A stretch of DNA of 12,513 nt from Paracerasibacillus soli (GTDB lineage: Bacteria > Bacillota > Bacilli > Bacillales > Amphibacillaceae). Location: NCBI RefSeq assembly GCF_034006335.1, contig NZ_JAWDIQ010000005.1. One strand, given 5' to 3'. The notes under the pieces were generated by a model. That model was not told where the DNA came from. It did no database searches and was given only the letters and a program-made list of their open reading frames with translations. A program made the position numbers and the translations under genes. Of this stretch, positions 7,825 through 12,513 are shown piece after piece; position 1 is the stretch's first letter; each line of letters starts with the position of its first letter.

Positions 7825-8953
7825 TTATTTCTCCTCCATAAATTCATTTTTTGCTGTTGATATATTTATTTCTGGACGCTTATCCGATACCGGAACAAGT
7901 GTCGGCTTTCCGCTTGGCTTAATAATAAAATCACCAAGCACTTCATTAAATTTCTTTTTACCCATCAATTTTTCCATGTTGGTTATCGTAAGCAGACTTT
8001 GCTTGTAAATATCTTCATAGCCTGCCTTCTTTGCGGCTTCAGCTACCGCTTCTTCATCTGCATATTTACGATTAGACCTACCTTCTACAACTTTAAAACC
8101 TGTCCATTCTTTCCCTTGCTGGACAGCAGCATTCGTTGCATAAGCAAAGATTTCATTCGCCCATTTAGTAAGATCATTTACATGAAGTAAAATTTCAGCA
8201 ATTTCATCATCTGTTAATAAAGGTGGCTTTTTAAATTCAAATTTTGCTACCTTCAAATTTTCTTCGCCCTTGCCCTGCACTCCACAGATGCTCTACAAAA
8301 CCTACACCAGTCACCAGGCTTATATTCTCCTTCACCATTGAACGCTAATTCTGCTTTGGGTTTAAGTGTATTTTCTGCCCATTCAATAAGATCTGTTTTG
8401 GCTATCTCGAAGGTAGAGATGTTTTCACGCCTTGGCTGGTAGATAGTCATTTTTACTGAATTGATATCATAAATTGCATCAAATAGATTAAGTGCTCCCA
8501 ATGCATAAAGCATCATTTGCGGATTATTTTCCACCTCAACTAAAACACCTTGTCCATATTTAAAATCAATAACATGAACCACATCATCTGCAACAATGAC
8601 ACAGTCACCTGTCCCAAAACCTTCTGGACATAATTCGAAAAGTCCAATCGCTGTTCAATAAGAAGAAGTGGATCTTTCGTTATTTGTTTTACTGCCGCTA
8701 GTTCTTCCAAAATAAACTGGACATATTCATCGGTATAACGCTCCATCTCTTCAGAATCATAAATGGATGTTGGCTTTTTCGTTGAAATCTTTAACGCTTC
8801 CCTAAGCTTATGTTCTCCTAGTTCATGAGCGGCTGTTCCTTCCGCAGCCGCTTCACCACTAGAATCTTCAAACTCTAATTCAAGGCGGGCCGATGGGGTA
8901 CAATTCATCCATCGATGTGCCCCTGAAGCGGATAAAATGGCATGTTTCGTCAT
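7825..8953 (-). pseudogene. DUF2800 family Cas4/RecB-like nuclease, two frameshifts
   Basis: The reconstructed product is 376 residues, the normal DUF2800 length. The N-terminus has WMNCTPSARLELEF (Cys18) and GTAAHELGEHKL, a RecB-type GTxxH motif. The middle has VVHVIDFKYGQGV, where the D of VID and the DFK triad fit a PD-(D/E)xK nuclease. Then comes the cysteine cluster WCRFCRASVECRAR. Cys18 together with the three later cysteines could hold an iron-sulfur cluster as in Cas4 and AddB. It probably processes DNA ends during phage replication or recombination. The start ATG at 8953 overlaps the preceding stop by 4 nt and has GGAGGAA upstream. Frame is lost near 8626 (C3 to C2 within VPEGFG) and near 8266 (G2 to G1 between CRARA and EENLKVAK). 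Both halves of the nuclease site lie on opposite sides of the first lesion, so the gene as read would be inactive. It could also be a sequencing artefact. Confidence 0.88.
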
Positions 8954-9267
8954 TGCAATTCCTCCGCATCTCTCAACAATGCTTCATAGTCTTTTGCGCC
9001 AATCTCACTTAGTTTGGTTGCACCGTATTTTTCAAGTAGCTTTTTAATATCTGCCGTAAACCCAGCCTGACTCTTTTGTGCAAGTAATGTACGAACTTCT
9101 TCAAGCGATATTTCCTTCTTTTTCGGCTTTGCTTTTTTTACTGGTGCTTTTTCTTCCGTTCGAGGTGATTCCTCATTATTCGCTAACACTTCAGCAATCG
9201 TCTGAAGTGAACCAGCTAAATTTTGTAAATCAGTAACTACATCAAGAAGTAATTTTGTTCTGCTCAT
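8950..9267 (-). CDS. Conserved phage protein of unknown function, 105 aa
   Basis: The preferred start is ATG at 9267-9265 (MSRTKLLLDVVTDLQ). It has a purine-rich GGTGAAG about 6 bases upstream. An ATG four codons earlier lies inside the end of the preceding gene. The N-terminal third is an amphipathic helix. The middle (about residues 38-51) is very lysine-rich (KKAKPKKKE). The C-terminal half (VRTLLAQKSQAGFTADIKKL and ATKLSEIGAKDYEALL) is a compact helical region often seen in short proteins next to phage DUF2800 nucleases. The charged linker and neighbours suggest a DNA-binding or accessory role in replication, but no function is established. The stop overlaps the DUF2800 start as ATGA. Confidence 0.75.
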   Translation of the reverse strand: MSRTKLLLDVVTDLQNLAGSLQTIAEVLANNEESPRTEEKAPVKKAKPKKKEISLEEVRTLLAQKSQAGFTADIKKLLEKYGATKLSEIGAKDYEALLRDAEELQ

Positions 9268-9275
9268 ATTAAGCT

Positions 9276-9473
9276 TCACCGCCTTTCCGAGTTTCTTTTT
9301 ATTTCCACTGTTTCTACTGAGTCGCCTGGTGTGATAACAAGCAGATTTACTTTTTTACCAAACAATAAATCTAGCATTCGGCTACGTACAGTTTTACGTT
9401 TACCTTCAACCACTCTTGTTTTCTCACCATTTTCATCTTTAACATTGATAATTACCTTGTGTTTTAGACTCAT
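9276..9473 (-). CDS. Small conserved phage protein of unknown function, 65 aa
   Basis: This is the first gene of the main replication operon. ATG at 9473-9471 follows AAGGAGTG about 7 bases upstream. The product is basic and short (MSLKHKVIINVKDENGEKTR at the start, SRMLDLLFGKKVNLLVITPG in the middle), with alternating beta-type hydrophobics. There are no membrane segments or cysteines. It recurs in this position in Firmicutes prophages of this type, but I know of no function. It ends 8 bases before the start of the next gene, so the two are co-transcribed. Confidence 0.7.
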   Translation of the reverse strand: MSLKHKVIINVKDENGEKTRVVEGKRKTVRSRMLDLLFGKKVNLLVITPGDSVETVEIKRNSERR

Positions 9474-9509
9474 CTGGAAACACTCCTTTCTAAGGTTTCT
9501 ATTTCGTCC

Positions 9510-9521
9510 CTTACTAGTAAG
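9510..9521. promoter_or_regulatory. 12-bp palindrome ahead of the replication operon
   Basis: CTTACTAGTAAG is a perfect 12-bp palindrome. It lies 37 bases upstream of the 65-aa gene and just past the sigma-gene terminator, with partial outer symmetry (TTCG on one side, CGAA on the other). The position suits an operator or activator site controlling the replication operon promoter. No standard sigma-A promoter is obvious in this gap. Confidence 0.35.
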
Positions 9522-9556
9522 CGAAAAATAATGACCTTTCGAACCCCTTTTTTTTT

Positions 9557-9588
9557 AAAAAAAGTTAAAAGGCTCATTAAGAGCCTTT
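9557..9588 (-). terminator. Rho-independent terminator after sigma-like gene
   Basis: On the minus strand AAAGGCTC (9588-9581) pairs with GAGCCTTT (9575-9568) around a 5-base loop, and is followed by TAAC and seven Ts. The sigma-like gene's TAA stop codon lies in the loop. The structure separates that gene from the replication operon. Confidence 0.85.
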
Positions 9589-10079
9589 CGATATCAGTTT
9601 TTCTAATCTTCTGTATATTTTATTTAAACGATTTCTGATAGCCGCTTCAGTCACATCTTCTTCGGCTGCAATCTCAACGTTTGTTTTTTGTTCATAAAAT
9701 TTCTTTTGTATGGTTCTAAATTGTTTATCTGTTAACTGCCCCATTGCTTTGTGCAATTGTTCGATTAACTTTTGTTTCTCTTCGCAGTTCTCCATTTCCA
9801 AAATTTCATTGAATGGATCTGCATCCCAATCTGCTAAAAGTTTGTTATGTTCAGCTTTTGAATCTCCGTTTTCATCTACATAAGATTCTAAATTACAAGC
9901 AATTCGGTAATCATAGCGGCGACCTTCGTCCACTTCCTGATCATCTTCAGAATGTAAAATCTAATGTCAATCTCTGTTACACCATTTTTACCTGGTAGGA
10001 TTGTTGCTATCTTTTTACTTCCAGAATAGTAAATATAAGATTCTCTGTTCTTTTGGCTTGTTTTGTACTTTTTTGTCAT
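9577..10079 (-). pseudogene. Phage sigma-70-like regulator (region 4 helix-turn-helix), one frameshift
   Basis: The reconstructed product is 167 residues. The ATG at 10079-10077 (MTKKYKTSQKNRESYIYY) lies about 10 bases after GGCGGAGAGG. The first part (SGSKKIATILPGKNGVTEID) and the rest (EVDEGRRYDYRIACNLESYV and onwards) are in different frames. One T is missing from a run at 9956-9959, and restoring it gives IRFLHSEDDQEVDEGRRYD. The C-terminal region (LTDKQFRTIQKKFYEQKTN, then VEIAAEEDVTEAAIRNRLNK) is a sigma region 4-like helix-turn-helix that would bind -35-type DNA. Such proteins sit at the head of early modules in many Firmicutes prophages and probably activate phage promoters; the target here is unknown. 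The gene has a structured leader and its own terminator, so it forms a separate transcription unit. Confidence 0.85.
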
Positions 10080-10080
10080 T

Positions 10081-10255
10081 GTTTGGCATCCTCTCCGCCA
10101 ATTTGCGTGGGGCAAAGGATCCAAACAATGAAGAACTTGTCCTTTAGTAACCTGACCTTTACTTAAAAAAGTGCGCAACAAGGTAAGGGTACTAATATTG
10201 AGACACTACAATCCTGGTGTGGATTGCGTACTTCAATATGTATCCTTTGCCCTTA
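10081..10255 (-). promoter_or_regulatory. Structured 5' leader with two mutually exclusive pairings upstream of sigma-like gene
   Basis: On the minus strand an extended stem is built from three nested pairings: TAAGGG/CCCTTA (10255-10250 with 10189-10184), ATATTGA/TCAATAT (10239-10233 with 10201-10195) and CAATCC/GGATTG (10226-10221 with 10214-10209). Close to the start codon, GTTTGGATCCT (10126-10116) can pair with AGGATGCCAAAC (10092-10081), with one bulged base, placing the ribosome binding site in the loop and lower stem. The same central segment, ATCCTTTGCCC (10120-10110), is also fully complementary over 11 bases to GGGCAAAGGAT (10252-10242). The two long pairings overlap and cannot form together. 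This resembles a translational switch. It rests on complementarity read by eye only, with no covariation evidence. Confidence 0.45.
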
Positions 10256-10365
10256 TTGCAAATCAGGCATTTGATATTTTTTTAATAGAAATCTGATTTA
10301 AAGAATCAACTAAATTTCTATTAACTTTATTATCTCTTTTTTAAAAAATAATTAGAATATGAAAA
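10256..10365. other. AT-rich intergenic stretch with nested inverted repeat
   Basis: This is part of the roughly 400-bp gap between the sigma-like gene and the zinc-finger gene; no gene is visible. TTAATAGAAAT (10282-10292) and ATTTCTATTAA (10314-10324) form a perfect 11-bp inverted repeat. TGATT/AATCA (10294-10298 with 10304-10308) lies inside it. A smaller CAAAT/ATTTG pair lies at about 10259-10273. The role is unknown. The stretch marks the change from phage-like to more AT-rich DNA. Confidence 0.5.
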
Positions 10366-10400
10366 ATCACTCATTACTTTAATTAAAAGTAATGAGTGAT
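10366..10400. promoter_or_regulatory. Perfect 15-bp-arm palindrome overlapping zinc-finger gene promoter
   Basis: ATCACTCATTACTTT (10366-10380) and AAAGTAATGAGTGAT (10386-10400) are exact reverse complements separated by 5 bases. The right arm abuts the -10 element TATAAT, so a protein bound here would block RNA polymerase. This suggests an operator, perhaps for autoregulation. On the minus strand the hairpin is followed by five Ts, so it could also act as a weak terminator for leftward transcripts. Confidence 0.55.
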
Positions 10401-10405
10401 ATAAT
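10400..10405 (+). promoter_or_regulatory. Probable -10 element (TATAAT) of zinc-finger gene
   Basis: An exact TATAAT lies 77 bases upstream of the zinc-finger gene's ATG. No good -35 hexamer sits 16-18 bases upstream, because that position falls in the palindrome, which suggests dependence on an activator or a weak promoter. Other AT-rich -10-like sequences lie between 10420 and 10460, so the choice is tentative. Confidence 0.4.
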
Positions 10406-10482
10406 ATTATTAAACTTATTAATATATAAAGTGATTAATTTTATACATATTACTAATTATTAATTGAAGGTAGTGAAGTGAA

Positions 10483-11673
10483 ATGACAAAAGATGCTTTT
10501 ATGAGTGCATTTACATTTGAAAGTTTTAAATGTGAAGTTAGTTTTAATGAAATTGTAGATACATATACTGGGGATAAAACAAAGGAACTTGTCTTACGAA
10601 ATAATAGTGAAAAATTCCGCGCAGCATATCTTTATGGGGAAGGCTTAAAAGAAATTGGTAGGGGAAAAAGTGGTGAAAAAAACAACATATTAGGAGAGTT
10701 TATAGGCATTGAAAAAAATGACTTAAATTCAATGATGTCATTTTTTAAAAAGTATGGATTTTTATTTCCTCTAAATAATTACGAACAATTTGTAACTTTT
10801 CAAATAAAAGATGTAAATTATATAAAAGACAATCTAGAAGCTTTAATAAACATCTTTAGTGTCCAGGATACAGACAACATTGATTATAGAACTTTATTGG
10901 ATTCGGTTCTTTTTCTGTTACTACAGAAAGAAAAGGTTATAAAAATCAATGACAACACTTGCTATAAATCTTCGAATAAAGACTTATTGCATAACATTAA
11001 TAATGCAAATAAGATACGATTTGATGACAACAGCAACACAATACAAATTCCTAGAGATGATGGCGGAACAGTGCCAGCATTCGAAGTTAAGGATTATCTT
11101 TTAGGTGGGGGTCTAAATGTGGTAATTATTGAAGAATACGAGAATTTAATGCAGGATGATGATTATTCATTATCGTTTCTAAAACAAATTGTAAAGGCCT
11201 ACGTTAGTAAGAAAACAACTATTTTTAGTGAAGATGAATGTTTGATTATTGATTTTTTATATCATTTTTCAAGAAGAATCTCTATCATCATCCCAGAAGA
11301 TATTTCATTAAATACACTATTTCAGGAAGTGGTATATGAAACATTTACTAAAAGGGAGAATGATGATTTAAAACAAGCTTTATTAAAAATATCAAAGTAT
11401 TTAATTGAAAAAGAATTGAATCACTTTTTATCTGAAATCAAGCCAAAGTATGATGCAGACACGATGCGTCCCAACTGGAAATTACCTTCTTTATTTTCAG
11501 CAATGTATTTATCACTTTTTTACTTAGATTCTAATCAAGCTATGTACAGGGTTTGTCAAAATATAAATTGCAATCAATTATTTTTAGTATCCAAAACAAA
11601 CCAAGTTAAAAAGTACTGCTGCGTTTACTGCACTAATGCTGTATCACAAAGGAGATATAGGCAAAAAAAATAG
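10483..11673 (+). CDS. CGNR-type zinc-finger protein of unknown function, 396 aa
   Basis: This is the only plus-strand gene, intact and starting at ATG 10483 behind a modest purine-rich GAAGGTAGTGAAG. The last 40 residues are a CGNR-type zinc-binding domain: C358 and C363, then C379/C380 and C383, followed by NAVSQRRYRQKK, the basic helix typical of these domains. The preceding AMYLSLFYLD is the usual lead-in. The first 340 residues show no motif I know; they are hydrophilic and mixed alpha/beta, with no signal peptide or membrane segment. The domain is thought to bind DNA, so a regulator is possible. Codon use is distinctly more AT-rich than in the phage genes, suggesting separate acquisition. 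It converges on a restriction endonuclease gene with only 14 bases between stop codons, but it is not in the same operon. Despite long A and T runs it carries no lesion. Confidence 0.8.
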   Translation: MTKDAFMSAFTFESFKCEVSFNEIVDTYTGDKTKELVLRNNSEKFRAAYLYGEGLKEIGRGKSGEKNNILGEFIGIEKNDLNSMMSFFKKYGFLFPLNNYEQFVTFQIKDVNYIKDNLEALINIFSVQDTDNIDYRTLLDSVLFLLLQKEKVIKINDNTCYKSSNKDLLHNINNANKIRFDDNSNTIQIPRDDGGTVPAFEVKDYLLGGGLNVVIIEEYENLMQDDDYSLSFLKQIVKAYVSKKTTIFSEDECLIIDFLYHFSRRISIIIPEDISLNTLFQEVVYETFTKRENDDLKQALLKISKYLIEKELNHFLSEIKPKYDADTMRPNWKLPSLFSAMYLSLFYLDSNQAMYRVCQNINCNQLFLVSKTNQVKKYCCVYCTNAVSQRRYRQKK

Positions 11674-11710
11674 AGTGGAAGTTTTTATTAGTTCCCACTC
11701 TTTTGCATTT
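11673..11710. terminator. Bidirectional terminator between convergent genes
   Basis: GAGTGG (11673-11678) pairs with CCACTC (11695-11700), extended by AA/TT with one bulged C. On the plus strand four Ts follow at once, with seven more after GCA. On the minus strand the stem is followed by TA and eight Ts. The restriction gene's stop codon (11688-11690) lies in the loop, and the zinc-finger gene's TAG overlaps the stem start. Both convergent transcripts should end here. Confidence 0.75.
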
Positions 11711-12513
11711 TTTTATTTCGTATTAGACTATCCTTAATTGCATCTGATAACTTTTTAATTTCCTGTCGATTTGGCTTAGTAGAATTTGCCATTAACTTTT
11801 TTACATCTATTAATATCCCCTGCACACGTTCATAATCTTTATCCGCCTGTTTCCAATCGGCAACAGCTTCGCCAATAGAATAATAGTTTTCATTTCCTCC
11901 AAGTCTATTATCATATAGATTGAATGGTAATAAAAATGCATTAAGTATCTGTTTATTATTCTTCCTATCCTTAAGAAACTTTGAGTTTTCAGCTATATAT
12001 TCTGCATATGTTATCTGTTTATTTATGGACGTAGAACGTGGTAGATCACTCACTCTTCCAGTCACACCGTACTTATAATATTTTGCATCCAATATTGCGA
12101 TACTTTCATCAGTAATCATAATAGTATCTGGTTCAAGAGCCGCATTGTCTCTGTCACCAACACGTAATTTCCAGTTAGTTTTAGGAAAATAATAACCTTT
12201 ATTAGACACACCATAAGTCTCATCAATTACTTTTCCCAAACATATTCAAAATTGTTAGTTCCAAAATAAAACTCTTCAGGATCATCTGCACTATTTCTGA
12301 ATTCAATAATTGCCAACATGCTTTGAAATAATTGTTTTAAAGAATCTTCATTTGTTTTTTCGAGTTTTTGTCGCAAAATAGTTTGATACATTTTAAGATT
12401 TGGATTTCGAACATTAGCAGGTTGCGGTAACCTTTCTTATAAATCCATCCCAATTTCATAAAGCTTTCATACACACAAAACTTATTTATTTCAGTGATAA
12501 TATGTTTATCAGT
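11688..12513 (-). pseudogene. LlaJI/BsuMI-type restriction endonuclease subunit, 3' part, two frameshifts
   Basis: The C-terminal roughly 276 residues are visible and the gene continues past the right end. Family signs are FEYVWEKVIDETYG, a typical WEK motif, followed by LEPDTIMITDESIAILDAKYYKYG. The PD, D and DAK residues form a PD-(D/E)xK nuclease site (D38, D51 and K53 counted from 12239). LlaJI-family proteins, including YdjA of the B. subtilis prophage 3 BsuMI system, work with an McrB-like NTPase and DNA methylases; such partners would be expected just beyond the window. Two one-base losses break the frame: near 12420 (C3 to C2, restoring GYRNPANVRNPNLKMYQ) and at 12231-12234 (A5 to A4, restoring WEKVIDE). 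The longest downstream frame would begin at a TTG (12239) without a convincing ribosome binding site, so it is a remnant of the larger gene. Loss of the nuclease with a surviving methylase would be harmless to the cell. Confidence 0.75.

Noticed and set aside
9888..10181. Longer minus-strand start for the sigma-like protein (beginning MLRTFLSKGQ)
   Set aside because: The extra N-terminal residues come from the structured leader. The ribosome binding site GGCGGAGAGG fits the ATG at 10079, and MTKKYKTSQKNR resembles the usual start of this family.
10194..10236. Possible 14-codon leader peptide with TTG start after AAAGGAT
   Set aside because: It uses a rare start, is very short, and overlaps the strong nested stem. 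There is no supporting comparison, so it is not called as a gene.
10366..10400. Palindrome read as a terminator for leftward transcription
   Set aside because: The stem is AT-rich with only five Ts, and no minus-strand gene ends upstream of it. Its abutment with TATAAT makes an operator the better call, though dual use is possible.
11688..12239. 183-aa minus-strand frame as a complete stand-alone gene
   Set aside because: It begins with TTG in the middle of the conserved FEYVWEKVIDE motif. Homologous sequence continues upstream in another frame, so it is a fragment.

Overview
The window looks like low-GC Gram-positive (Bacillota, most likely Bacillaceae) DNA. It holds the early and replication genes of a siphovirus-type prophage, all on the minus strand, followed by an AT-rich cargo segment. 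The evidence is the gene set and order: sigma-like regulator, two small phage proteins, a DUF2800 Cas4-like nuclease, a DUF2815 ssDNA-binding-like protein, a family A DNA polymerase, a Bro-N/KilAC antirepressor, a VapE-type primase-helicase, a VRR-NUC nuclease, a SNF2 helicase and a late-regulator-like gene. AGGAGG-type ribosome binding sites fit the same host group. No structural, lysis or integrase gene lies in the window.

Layout, read in the direction of phage transcription (high to low coordinates). A structured leader (10255-10081) precedes the sigma-like gene (10079-9577), which ends in a Rho-independent terminator. A palindrome lies just upstream of a 65-aa gene (9473-9276). Then come a 105-aa gene, the DUF2800 nuclease, the DUF2815 protein and the polymerase (to 5337), joined by 4-nt overlaps or very short gaps, and a second terminator. 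The antirepressor (5247-4468) has its own strong ribosome binding site and an adjoining inverted repeat, and is followed by the primase-helicase (4449-2109). A 259-bp non-coding stretch (1850-2108) is packed with TTGGAACA/TGTTCCAA repeats and a triple 8-bp GCGT repeat, and is a good candidate for the phage replication origin. The VRR-NUC gene, SNF2 helicase and the next regulator run off the left end.

To the right, a visibly more AT-rich segment carries a plus-strand CGNR-type zinc-finger protein (10483-11673). Its promoter overlaps a perfect 15-bp-arm palindrome. It converges on a LlaJI/BsuMI-type restriction endonuclease subunit (minus strand, 11688 to beyond the window end). The two share a bidirectional terminator.

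The most striking general property is that seven of the twelve coding units are broken by single-base indels, most of them one-base losses in short homopolymers, while the domains on each side remain well conserved. Either the prophage decayed very recently or the underlying sequence has consensus errors. Density is greatest between positions 1 and 1600. Pseudogene entries below therefore describe the reconstructed product as well as the lesions.
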